64,000 nt of DNA from Eleginops maclovinus. Its lineage: Eukaryota; Chordata; Actinopteri; Perciformes; Eleginopidae. The notes beneath the pieces were generated by a model. It searched no databases. It worked only from the letters and a program-made list of their open reading frames with translations, and had not been told where the DNA came from. Shown in pieces: positions 46,190 to 55,713 of the stretch. Location of the stretch: contig NC_086360.1 in assembly GCF_036324505.1 (NCBI RefSeq), positions 15,407,293 to 15,471,292 on the forward strand. The letters are read 5' to 3'. How positions within the stretch are numbered: position 1 is the stretch's first letter; the number at the start of each line of letters is the position of its first letter. The translations under genes and the position numbers were made by a program.

Positions 46190-48827
46190 ACTGCTCCTAT
46201 CACTGTACAGTAAAAACGATACATTTCTATAACTGACACTTACATTCATGTTTGTATTTTCAGTGTAATTAAATAATATTATTATATATGTATCTGAGGG
46301 AATAACAGTGCCATTTTCTTACAGACAGAGACTTGGACCTGTGTGGTAATCCTGTCATTTCATACATTGACCGTTCATAGTGGATACCCCCGTTTTTAAA
46401 GACGTATGCACACGCTCCATAGAAGCGAACCATAGGATGTCTTCTGGTGATTTTGTGAAGAGGGGAAATATTGTTCAATATGTTCCCTATGTCACCTCTG
46501 TCTCTCTGCCTGATAGAAACAAATAATAATAATTGAAAGAACCCTCAATCACAACTCAGAATCGATAACAGATTCCAGCATTTTCTTCTCATTCAAATAT
46601 ATGAAAATACACACAGCATTTATATCTACGCAACTGTCCAACCCAGAAAAAGAGTAACTATTTAATAATTATCTTGTGTTCCCAGGAGATCTATTAAGTC
46701 AGTCCATGAGTGTGCACATGTATTGATTCAGACTCCCCCAGTCTTACTGGGTAATTGCCTTTTAACCGTAAGTCATGAATGAAGGACACTGTAGGGACAT
46801 AGGGACTGACAAAAATAGAGTGAGAAAAGAAAGGAGAAGAGAAAAGCAAGAGAAACCCAGTGATCGGTAGAAAGACAAAAACACACATAATATTTCAAGG
46901 TCTTTCTTTCACTCTGGTCCTATGATAGCATTTTAATAGCAATAGGAACAATTCAGCTTTGAGAGGAGGGACAAGCTTTTAGAGCATGTTGTGAATTGCT
47001 CTGAAAGGACATCTTATTTTTAATCAACAATAATTTGTTCTCGGCTAGCTTTGCACCATGTCAACCATTCATGTTCATTCAAACATGCTTTGATTTTTTT
47101 ATTATTAGTTTTTCACTGCGTCCTGGGTATGTGTTTAAAAACAGCCACTCTCTTTTCTAGCTTTAAAAGAAGAACATGTTCTATGGTACTACCGGCCCAA
47201 CATCAAGCAAATTCATTAGGTTAAAGGTAGAATTGGACATTACCTACACAGGTGACTTCACTAAACTAACAAAATGAATCAACATACCAGAACACAAGCT
47301 TGTTGAAAGTTGATTTTGCCTTCAACCATCAATATAATGATAAACATTTAACATACCCAAATTCTTAATTATATCGAGACAAAAAAGTCAAAGAATTGTG
47401 TTTTGCCATGACTGACCTTAAAAGGAAGCAGCATACATCCTTTATACCGTGAAATCACTTTGGCTAACTAATGCTACAAGCAGACACACTCTAAAAGGAG
47501 CCCCTTATGCTCTTAATGCTTTTGCATCTTGGTAAATATATTGCATTACTGATAAAACACTACAGGACTATACCCAGTGATTCAGAAGTAAAGCTTTCAG
47601 TATTGCACCATTTCACATGACAATGCTTTAAAGGAGCAGGAATATGACCTACCTTTATACACAGGAATGGATAATATGCACGATATATCGGTCAGATTGA
47701 TACATTTAACCAATAACTGTCACATGACTCCAACTGTTTTTTTTTGCCATTGGATTCTGAATTAAACTTTTACAAATTGTGTAAAATGAGGTACACATAA
47801 ATAACTTGGTAGGCTTTAAACTATCAAGGTAACTTTACACCCCTGAGGATAAAAAGTATAATCCAAAAATGTTAATATTACCTTTCCATTTTTTAAAAGC
47901 ATTAAAGGAGATAAGATAAAGATAAAGGAGTCTGACTTGACACATTCGTTAAAGTTTTGTGACTTTGGTTCACGACTAACCTCACCCTCTTATGGGGTAT
48001 CAGATAGTGGAAACGCCATTAAAAATGACTCAAGCCTCATGTGGCTGTCCAATAGATAAGTGCTGCTGCTTGGTGACAAGGGAGCCAATGTGCTCAAGGC
48101 TGACCCTGTGGTATCAATCTGTTAAATAGTACAAAAGACTGTCTAAAAATTCAGTTTTGGCTTTTAGCCTATTTTAACATCCAACAGTACATGCATGGCA
48201 TAGGTGAGCAGCAATGGGAATAAGTGGGAGTAGCTGTAATAAATATGTACCTAGCTGTACTTTCTAAATAAAAGTGCTAACAGAAATCTGCAGGACTAAA
48301 TGGTCCACATGATGTATAAAACCCAATCACTACCTAACTGTGACATATTGTATGGTTCATATCAAGAGCTTCCATTTCAACCTTTTTGTACAACAATAAT
48401 TGGAGACTTTCTATGAAAGAAGAGTTCATTATGTTTGCAAGTCAGCAGGTGACAAAGCAACTCTTAATTGCAGATCCCTGGAACGCCTAAAATCTGCCAT
48501 TGGCCTTCAACTTCTTGCACATAGAAAATGTGGACACTTCCTGGTAATTACAAGTCAGGCGAATAGCAGCAAAGGTAAAGTACCAACATCAAAAAGGTTC
48601 TTGCTGCTGATTAATGTACTTTTTTAATGAACACTAAAAGAGCAAAAGGAATCTTGCTTTTATAGAATGGTAATGTACTGTCCAGCAGAAAAGAAACCCT
48701 TAGAGCAGGGACATTCTCTAAAAGTAGGTTTTTTGAACTCGGAAAAATGTTTACTCTAGCCCCAACATATTTGATACAGTATCATTAAAACCCACTAGTA
48801 GTCACATGAAGGGAGGAACCATAAACA
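46190..48827. other. AT-rich non-coding DNA upstream of the LTR retrotransposon
   Basis: A possible 5' UTR acceptor (TTTACTGTACAG) lies about 25 bp upstream of the candidate signal-peptide exon. Apart from this no promoter, exon or repeat is recognised. The last bases before the retrotransposon are the target site GCCTT. Confidence 0.5.
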
Positions 48828-48832
48828 GCCTT
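48828..48832. repeat. target site duplication, left copy (GCCTT)
   Basis: The same five bases follow the right LTR at 56791-56795. A 5-bp duplication is usual for BEL/Pao integrases. Confidence 0.93.
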
Positions 48833-49786
48833 TGTCACGGTGAACGCCCCTTTTTCGTCGTCGGCAGTCAAGCGGAACTAATTATCACTCGCATGTGAAC
48901 ACTCGAGCAGGAAAAGAAGACGCACGCAGTTCCGGCTTAATATCTGTTTAAAAAGACAAACGTCAGTAAAGCACGAGGAGAGTAAGAGGCGGCATTCTCA
49001 TCGAGCTCTTCCGAAGTTGTGCTGAATCTGGTACCAATTATTCAAAGACTGAACAGACAGCCGGTAAGATCGCTACGTTAAGACTTTGTTGCGAGTGCCA
49101 CTTGTTGATTGTTTGATGGACGCCGACGACGCATTTGAATGCTGCCGCGGGAAAGTCATTTGTGTTTGTGCACGGTAGTATCTGCTTTTGTGTTGTAAAT
49201 ATTCACGGGTAGTGCAGAATGTATTGTGGAAACGTTGGTTAGTCAGTTTTATTGTAGTTTGCTTAATTCAGTGATTTAGCTCTTTGATATGGAATACTGC
49301 TGTGATGGATTGGCATAAAGCCATGGTTTAAAACGTGCATAGTCCTAGATCATATGAAGTTTGTCTAAAATGAATTGCTGAAATTGCACATTGTAACTTG
49401 GTGGGAGTGAATATGTATTGTAAATATTTATATGGGAAAAAATGGTGTGCTAAACATGCTGCTAACAATTTAACTGTTTAGTGATCCATGTGGTTGATCA
49501 GTCACTCATTGTGGTTCTCGTATTAGAAAATGTAGGCTAATTTAATATCTGTGATGGATTCAAGCTAAAATGATTAACTTAACAAATGTGTTTATTTATA
49601 TACATGTGGTTATTTATTTATATATATATGTGGTTATTTATACATGTGTGTGTCAGGTCAAACATTTTGATAATTGATCATTGTTGATTCCTGTGCCTAT
49701 TTTTATAAGAGATGTGCAAATTTGTAAATGGTTGGTGTTCTCTGGTTTTTAAGGTTTTTCACCTGTACTGTCTGGGCTACAAAAGG

Positions 49787-49792
49787 AATAAA
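49787..49792 (+). promoter_or_regulatory. polyadenylation signal AATAAA in the 5' LTR
   Basis: AATAAA lies 118 bp before the end of the LTR. The same signal in the 3' LTR would be the one used for the genomic transcript. Confidence 0.6.
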
Positions 49793-49851
49793 TCGGATAA
49801 AGATACAAGAAGCCTGGTCATTGAGTGAAACCCAGTTAAAACATTCAGAAT

Positions 49852-49869
49852 TGGTGCCTCCCTATCAAG
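49852..49869 (+). other. primer-binding-site-like sequence inside the LTR
   Basis: TGGTGCCTCCCTATCAAG begins with TGG, the complement of a tRNA CCA end, a few bases after a CA dinucleotide (ATTCA). This is how an LTR/PBS boundary usually looks, and TGGTGCC is a frequent start of PBSs in related elements. Yet it lies 58 bp inside the repeat and is present in both LTRs (also at 56733). Directly after the LTR edge there is no TGG until 49929. Confidence 0.35.
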
Positions 49870-49909
49870 TGGGGGTTAAGCACAGCCAAAAAAGACGGAA
49901 CACTTGACA

Positions 49910-50097
49910 GTGAAAAACCGACTCGAGCTGGTTGAAGAGGCTCCTAGCAAGCCAGGCTACAGCTTCTGCAGTTGGGCACACACGTGCAACTAAGTCAGCG
50001 GAGTCTACGCCCACCTGCAACTAAGTCAGCGGAGTCTACGCCCACCTGCAACTGAGTCCACGCCCGCAGCTTTCCAAGTTCGTTTCCAAAGCCCAAA
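49910..50097 (+). other. 5' leader between LTR and gag-pol start
   Basis: This is the 188-bp untranslated leader. It contains TGGTTGAAGAGGCTCC at 49929, a weak alternative primer site, a possible splice acceptor CTTCTGCAG ending at 49971, and a 31-bp tandem repeat. The first ATG after the repeat is that of the polyprotein at 50098. Confidence 0.7.
49985..50070 (+). repeat. 31-bp tandem repeat in the leader, 2.6 copies
   Basis: TGCAACTAAGTCAGCGGAGT plus CTACGCCCACC starts at 49985 and again at 50016. A third copy from 50047 has lost about 8 bases (TGCAACTGAGTCCACGCCC). It may act in packaging or translation, or be neutral; function is unknown. Confidence 0.9.
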
Positions 50098-53000
50098 ATG
50101 GAGTCAAAGTCTCTGCAGCAGTTAAAGAAGGAGAGAACGACTGCCAAACAGCGGTTTTCCCGACTGGCAAACTCACTACTGAAGTCTTGCAAGAAAATGT
50201 CGGCGGAAGAACTGGTGGAAGCCTTCAGCAAGGTCGCACTCGAGGCTGACCGGGTGATGGAGGCAAATGAGGAGGTGGAAATTTCCTGGACTGAGGAAGA
50301 AGCGCAGGCCAAAGAGGACGTAAGTGCAGACCTTAAGAAGACATCAGATGAATGTGAAGGAAAACTTGAGGAGGTGGAGCAGGCTGTCCAGAGGGTTCTA
50401 TGGGGAAGTTTTGGCAACCCTGAACTGTCCCTGGCACTGGGGGCAGCTGAAAGGGAGTGTGAGCGGATGCAGAAAAAGGAATCTGGCCTGAAATTGGAGG
50501 TATATGAATTGATGCTTAGTAACCTTGAGGGGCTGGTGAGAGCAGGAAAAGAAGCCATCCGCAAATGGACTCGCTGGGTCCCAGATGAAGAGCGGCCTGA
50601 CTTCCAGCAGCGCATGAGGCGTGTGGAAGGTTGGCTGCTTGACTTGATTTCAGAGAAAGCCACCCTATTACAGGCGAAGCTGGAGAATGATGGGTCCCCA
50701 GGAAAAGAGCCACGTCGGACACCTGCTATCAAATTGAAGCCAACAGTACTCCCGCAGTTTGATGGAAATAAGCGAAACTTCTACCTCTGGAAGAAGGAAT
50801 GGGAGGCACTCCAAAAGCAAGGGGAACCTACCGGCTCCCGGGAGGTAAGGAAATTCCAGCTGTTGGATAGCCTTGAGGAAAAGGTAGCGAGGGACCTTCG
50901 CCTGTCAACATATGGAACGGCGGATGAAATCTTTCGCGTCCTTGAAAACCGGTTTGGAAATAAAACAGCAATTGCCCTGGAAATTGTTGAAGAGTTGCAG
51001 GCACTGCCACCGGTGAAAAGCTACCAACCCAGGCAGATCGTGGACTTGATCCAGGTTGTTGAAAAAGCCTTGTATGACCTCAGCGCGTTGGGAAACACGG
51101 GCGCCTTGAAAAATCCTCTCGTCACAAAGTCCCTGGAGAGCAAGCTGCCTGAAAGCTTAAAGAAGGAGTGGCTGGTCTATGTATCAAAAGGGACGGAAGA
51201 CGTATCACCTGAAGACAGGTTCGACATGCTCCTTGGTTTTCTGAAAAGTCAGGAGAAGATTTATGAGCAATTGGATCAATTAAGGGATGATCCCAGCAAG
51301 AGAGAGGCAAGAATCCCAGAAAAGCACGCCCGAACAAAGTCCACCAACTCCTCAAGCTCCCAAGCATCTTGTGTTGTCTGTGGAGATAGAGGCCACGGGA
51401 GGAAGCTGTATTACTGCAAGAAGTTCAAAGAGCTCAGAGTGGCAGAAAAGAAAGAAGCAGTTAAGGAACTTGGTGCTTGTGGGAGGTGTCTCGAGGTTCA
51501 CGGCAATGATGCAGAGTGCAAGACCACCTTTTTGTGTAAAAGCGAGGGGTGTAAGGACACTCAAGGCCCACGTCATCACTATTACCTCTGTTCCAAGGCT
51601 GGAAGAGAAAGAGATGGGCTGAGGAAGTTGAGGCCGAGCCCTGCAAGAGGCGAATTGAAAAAGTACACAGAGACCCAGGAAGAGTTCCTGACAAGCCTGG
51701 CCCCCGACTTGGCTCAGCGGTGTCGAAATGTGTTCTGTAATTCTGTCTCAAAAACATTCAGTTCAGTCATGGCGGAGAATGGTATTGATGAGTTCCCAGT
51801 CATAATGATGATCCTCGAAGTCACTGCAAATGCTGGGCAGAAGCTTGGGACCCTGATAGACTTGGCATCCGACACCAATTACATCACTCACGAGGCTGCT
51901 TGGGAGCTGAACTTGCGGAGTGAGGATGTCACGCTCATAGTCCATGGAGTTGGCGGGATGCAAGTAACAGTTGAGACCAAGCGGTATCTACTGAAAATCC
52001 GGGTCACAACTTCAAAGGGAACTTTGAGATCCCACCAGCTTGTGTGTTATGGGCTGAATAGCATCGCAGAAGTAAATCGGCACGTGCCACCCAAGAGACT
52101 GCAAAAAATATTTCCTGACGTTCCCCTCCATAAACTGGTCCGTCCCACTAAAATCAAGCTCCTCATCAGCCATAAAGAAGGCCAGCTCGTCCCTCAGAAG
52201 GTGCGCTCCGTTGGTGACCTTGTCTTGTGGGATGGTCCCCTTGGGACGACAGTGGGTGGTTCTCATCCAGACCTTTTGGAAGATGTTACAATCACGGCCC
52301 ATGGCTCCAGAACTCATTTTGCACGCTCCATGCGGACAGCAGCTGCAGAGTATAAGGAAATCATCTGTAAAGGCTCACTTGAACAGCCTCCACTCACCCA
52401 AGCCACTACGTGTGCGGCCAGCAAAGACTTCCTGGACTGGTGGAGGTGGGACAGCATTGGGGCTGCCTGTGAGCCCAGGTGCGGCGACTGTAGATGTGGA
52501 CATTGTCAACCTGGGGGGAAAGAGATGACCATTTCTGAGGAGCGGGAGCTGGAGCAAATAAAGAGTGGGTTGACGTATGTAACCGGAGATCGTCACAGTG
52601 AGAAGCCACATTGGCATGCGAAATATCCCTGGATAGAGGATCCAGTAACATTGCCCAACAATAGGAGGGCTGTCGAAGCAACCTTCATGAGGACTGAAAA
52701 GGCGATTACGAGGGTCAACATCGGAGATAAGCCGGCAGGCTGCATCGCACAAGTCGCCATGCGTGAGACGGCGAATCTGCCAATGTTCAACCACCTTGCA
52801 GAAGAGCGCCGTGTGCTGGAACAAGACGCCTATGTCGATGATGTCCTGACTTCGCACAACGACCCGAGTCAGCTCAAGCAAATAACAGCTAATGTCAAAA
52901 AGATCCTGGAAGCCGGCGGATTCTACATGAAGCCGTGGGTCTACTCTGGCCAAAGTGGGAGGCCAGGACACAGAGACCTGGAGAGGAAAGAACCCTCAGT

Positions 53001-55668
53001 GATGGTCCTTCCAAACCAACTCTCCGAAGAGAACAATAAAGCTCTGGGTCTTGGGTATGACCCAGAGAGTGACAAACTTCGCATGATGGTGGCTGTGAAC
53101 TTCTCTAAAAAGAAAAAGAAAATGAGATTGGGAGAAAACCTGTTGCAAGATGAAGTAAGGGCACGGGTGCCAAATCCACTCACTCGTAGAGAGCTCCTAA
53201 GTCAAGTCTCTGGACTGGACGATCCCCTTGGGCTTGTGACGCCTGTCAAGCAGAAGGGAGCCATCTTGGTGAGGAGGGCTTTCCAAGAAGCAAAGGGCAA
53301 AGAGAGTCCATCAGAAAATACATGGGACGTACCTTTGTCTGAGGGCCTCCGGGAAGATGCCGTCTGCCTCTTTGAGGACTATGCTGAGCTCGGTCGGGTG
53401 AGTTTCGTCAGAGCCTTGACACCTCCTGACCCATCCGCTGAGCCCTGCGGTATCACATTCTCCGATGGTAGTGAGCGCTCGTACGGCACTGTGTTGTACC
53501 TGCGGTGGAAATTGCCACAAGACGTGACCATACGGCTAGTTGAATCCAAAGCCAGGCTGACGCCGTTAGACCATAAGGGGGACGCTGTCAAGGCTGAAGT
53601 TTGTGGAGCTGTCTACGCTGCCCGTCTGAAGAAGTATTTCCAGAAGCACTGCAGAATTCGTGTGGAGAGGTGGTACCACCTGGTTGATAGCCAGACAGTC
53701 CTGGGGGCTATCCAACGCGAAAGCTACGGCTACCAGACGTTCTTCGCAAATAGAATTGGGGAAATTCAAGGCAGCACGAACGTCCAAGACTGGTGGTGGA
53801 TTCCTGGTCCACTCAACATAGCGGATATTATTTCCAGAGGGGCAAGCCCCAGAGAGTTGGATGAAGGCACAGAGTGGCAGCTGGGTCCTAAGTTCTTAAG
53901 TCTCCCAGAGAGTGAGTGGCCAGTGAAGTCCGCCAAGGATGTTGCTGCCGAAGCGGGAGAGAACCTCACACGCATCCAAAAGAAGGCTTTTGTTGCTGCC
54001 CTTACCCGGGCTGGAGCAAAGCAGGAGCCCAAGCAGGATCCAACTTCGACCTCCGCGGATCTGCATAGGCCACCAGCCGAGGTTGCAGCTTCAAGCCTGT
54101 TGGATATCAAGCGGTTCAGTAGCCTAACACGACTAATGAAGTCACTAGCGCTGGTCTGGAGGGCGGCAAAGAAGTTTCTTCATTGCAGAGCCAGGGGAAG
54201 ACCAAAGTGGGAGGCAGTCCCATTGGTTGGCATCATCACTGCGGCCGAGAGGGAGGACTCATTCCGAGATCTGTGTTTAGCAGCACAAGAAGGAGTTACC
54301 TTCCCCAGCACCACAACAGACCGGCTGGTTGTGTACACGGATGGAGCTAGTGGGCTGTTACTGTGTGGAGGCCGAATACAGTATTTCAAAGAAGACTGCT
54401 TGGCTGTTCCACTGGTTCCTTTCGACACCTGGCTAGGAACTCTACTGGCACGCCAAAGTCATCAGGAAGGTCATGAAGGGGTTGCCGGGACTCTGTTAAG
54501 GATGCGGCAAAAGGCTTGGGTCATCCAAGGTAGAAGGCTGGCCCAGAAAGTTGTCAACCAGTGCATCCACTGCAGGAAGGCAAGAGCTCAAGTATGCCAA
54601 CAAGTGATGGGTGATCTGCCAGTAGAAAGGTCAAGACCTGCTGCGCCATTCCAGTTTATATCTGTTGACTTGTTTGGACCATACCTGGTGAGAGATGACA
54701 TCAAAAGAAGAGTATCTATGAAAGTATGGGGGGTCGTCTTTTGCTGCATGGCGAGCCGGGCTCTGCACATAGATCTCGCCAGTAGTCTGTCCACAGAGAG
54801 CTTTCTAATGGCCTATCAGAGATTCGCTGCCATCAGGGGCCACCCCCTCAAGGTTTGGTCAGACCCTGGGACCAATTTTGTTGGTGCAAGATCTTTGCTG
54901 GAGGACTTGTACACCTTTCTGCAAAGCCAAGACACAGCAAGCCTGGAGGAGTATGCTGTAAAAAATGGGACAAGCTGGACATGGAAAGTGCTCCCCGCTG
55001 ATTCACCACATCGAAACGGAGCTGCTGAAGCTGCCGTAAGGATTGCCAAGAGAGCACTTCAAAGTTTGAGCAAGACGGCAAGCCTTACTTTCAATGAGTT
55101 CCTGACAGCCCTCCAGTTGGCAGCTAACCTGGCTAATGAGCGGCCCATTGACGCAAGAATCCAGAGTCGAGAGGACCGCATTGAGTATGTAACACCAAAC
55201 TCGCTTCTCTTAGGACGAGCATCTCCCAGTGGTGACGTGAAGTCCTTCAGCTTTAACAACTACCCCTACAAGCGCCTTCGTGAAATTCAAACCCAGGTGA
55301 ATGAGTTTTGGAAAGCGTGGAGCCAGCTTGCTGGCCCAAGTCTCTTCATTAGAACCAAATGGCACACCACAGAAAGAAATGTCAGCGTTGGGGATGTTGT
55401 GTGGCTTTGCGATCAAAACGCTCTACGGGGTCATTTTAGGCTCGGCAGAGTCGTCACTGTAGCTCCCGACTCAAAGGACATCGTGAGAGATGTTGAGATT
55501 CTTGTCACACCAAGCAACTGTGCCTCCGTTCAGCATCAAAGGCCAGCGACCAAGTCCTCAGAGAGGTCAGAGAAGTCAAATGGGGTGGTATTGCGAAGAG
55601 ATGTCAGACGGCTGGTAGTCCTTCTCCCTGTAGAAGAGCAGAATCCTCACTGTTTAGGTTCACCTTAA
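50098..55668 (+). CDS. BEL/Pao gag-pol polyprotein, 1,856 aa, RT core deleted
   Basis: One frame without stops encodes the structural and enzymatic proteins of the element. Residues 1-200 are charged and coiled-coil-like; 213-395 resemble the DUF1759 Gag core (VLPQFDGN, FGNKTAIALEIVEEL). Cys/His clusters follow at C425-x2-C-x4-H-x6-C440 and at 461-498. A retropepsin-like segment has LIDLASD at 586-592, where D-L-A replaces the usual D-S/T-G. Reverse transcriptase keeps its N-terminal lead-in to about residue 868 and then jumps to TRVNIGD (871-877) and YVDD (912-915); the fingers and first palm block that families carry between these are absent. A Peptidase_A17-like region spans about 1000-1100. 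RNase H has D1123, E1167, D1197 and D1243. Integrase has the H1455-H1459-C1489-C1492 zinc site and D1524, D1589, E1644. A DUF5641-like domain ends the protein (about 1735-1850). The start ATG is the first after the leader. Confidence 0.95.
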   Translation: MESKSLQQLKKERTTAKQRFSRLANSLLKSCKKMSAEELVEAFSKVALEADRVMEANEEVEISWTEEEAQAKEDVSADLKKTSDECEGKLEEVEQAVQRVLWGSFGNPELSLALGAAERECERMQKKESGLKLEVYELMLSNLEGLVRAGKEAIRKWTRWVPDEERPDFQQRMRRVEGWLLDLISEKATLLQAKLENDGSPGKEPRRTPAIKLKPTVLPQFDGNKRNFYLWKKEWEALQKQGEPTGSREVRKFQLLDSLEEKVARDLRLSTYGTADEIFRVLENRFGNKTAIALEIVEELQALPPVKSYQPRQIVDLIQVVEKALYDLSALGNTGALKNPLVTKSLESKLPESLKKEWLVYVSKGTEDVSPEDRFDMLLGFLKSQEKIYEQLDQLRDDPSKREARIPEKHARTKSTNSSSSQASCVVCGDRGHGRKLYYCKKFKELRVAEKKEAVKELGACGRCLEVHGNDAECKTTFLCKSEGCKDTQGPRHHYYLCSKAGRERDGLRKLRPSPARGELKKYTETQEEFLTSLAPDLAQRCRNVFCNSVSKTFSSVMAENGIDEFPVIMMILEVTANAGQKLGTLIDLASDTNYITHEAAWELNLRSEDVTLIVHGVGGMQVTVETKRYLLKIRVTTSKGTLRSHQLVCYGLNSIAEVNRHVPPKRLQKIFPDVPLHKLVRPTKIKLLISHKEGQLVPQKVRSVGDLVLWDGPLGTTVGGSHPDLLEDVTITAHGSRTHFARSMRTAAAEYKEIICKGSLEQPPLTQATTCAASKDFLDWWRWDSIGAACEPRCGDCRCGHCQPGGKEMTISEERELEQIKSGLTYVTGDRHSEKPHWHAKYPWIEDPVTLPNNRRAVEATFMRTEKAITRVNIGDKPAGCIAQVAMRETANLPMFNHLAEERRVLEQDAYVDDVLTSHNDPSQLKQITANVKKILEAGGFYMKPWVYSGQSGRPGHRDLERKEPSVMVLPNQLSEENNKALGLGYDPESDKLRMMVAVNFSKKKKKMRLGENLLQDEVRARVPNPLTRRELLSQVSGLDDPLGLVTPVKQKGAILVRRAFQEAKGKESPSENTWDVPLSEGLREDAVCLFEDYAELGRVSFVRALTPPDPSAEPCGITFSDGSERSYGTVLYLRWKLPQDVTIRLVESKARLTPLDHKGDAVKAEVCGAVYAARLKKYFQKHCRIRVERWYHLVDSQTVLGAIQRESYGYQTFFANRIGEIQGSTNVQDWWWIPGPLNIADIISRGASPRELDEGTEWQLGPKFLSLPESEWPVKSAKDVAAEAGENLTRIQKKAFVAALTRAGAKQEPKQDPTSTSADLHRPPAEVAASSLLDIKRFSSLTRLMKSLALVWRAAKKFLHCRARGRPKWEAVPLVGIITAAEREDSFRDLCLAAQEGVTFPSTTTDRLVVYTDGASGLLLCGGRIQYFKEDCLAVPLVPFDTWLGTLLARQSHQEGHEGVAGTLLRMRQKAWVIQGRRLAQKVVNQCIHCRKARAQVCQQVMGDLPVERSRPAAPFQFISVDLFGPYLVRDDIKRRVSMKVWGVVFCCMASRALHIDLASSLSTESFLMAYQRFAAIRGHPLKVWSDPGTNFVGARSLLEDLYTFLQSQDTASLEEYAVKNGTSWTWKVLPADSPHRNGAAEAAVRIAKRALQSLSKTASLTFNEFLTALQLAANLANERPIDARIQSREDRIEYVTPNSLLLGRASPSGDVKSFSFNNYPYKRLREIQTQVNEFWKAWSQLAGPSLFIRTKWHTTERNVSVGDVVWLCDQNALRGHFRLGRVVTVAPDSKDIVRDVEILVTPSNCASVQHQRPATKSSERSEKSNGVVLRRDVRRLVVLLPVEEQNPHCLGSP
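52695..52715 (+). other. deletion junction in the reverse transcriptase
   Basis: Around residues 866-872 the sequence passes from the segment RTEKA, which in the family lies before the polymerase fingers, directly to ITRVNIGD, which lies near the end of the palm. The frame is kept. The missing part is estimated at somewhat more than 100 residues from the usual size of this RT domain. It contains the first catalytic aspartate. Confidence 0.75.
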
Positions 55669-55703
55669 AGTTTGCAACCTATCTGTCCAAGTACAAAAAG
55701 GTT

Positions 55704-55713
55704 GAGTGGGAGG
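55704..55713 (+). other. polypurine tract
   Basis: GAGTGGGAGG lies immediately before the 3' LTR and has one pyrimidine. This is the position of the primer for plus-strand synthesis. Confidence 0.8.

Larger units (their letters stand above)
48833..49909 (+). repeat. 5' LTR
   Basis: The LTR is 1,077 bp and should hold the promoter (U3), transcription start and polyadenylation signal. Its first 330 bp are rich in CpG (CGTCGTCGG, GACGCCGACGACGC), while the rest is AT-rich. A TATATATATATG stretch lies near 49619-49630, AATAAA at 49787-49792, and a consensus-like splice donor GG|TAAGA context at 49064. The sequence matches the 3' LTR base for base by eye. Confidence 0.96.

Noticed and set aside
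49995..50732. Minus-strand open frame of 245 codons over the gag start
   Set aside because: It lies antisense to the real gag-pol frame, is rich in Ser/Arg as expected from the complement of Glu/Lys codons, and has no domain or promoter evidence.
53000..53190. Lysine-rich KKKKKK segment in the polyprotein as a possible frameshift error
   Set aside because: The frame continues correctly into the Peptidase_A17-like region on both sides, so it is a real basic stretch.
54870..55060. Unusually long spacing between integrase D1589 and E1644
   Set aside because: Longer spacings than the retroviral 35 residues are usual in BEL/Pao integrases, and flanking motifs (SDPGTNF, PHRNGAAE) are well preserved.
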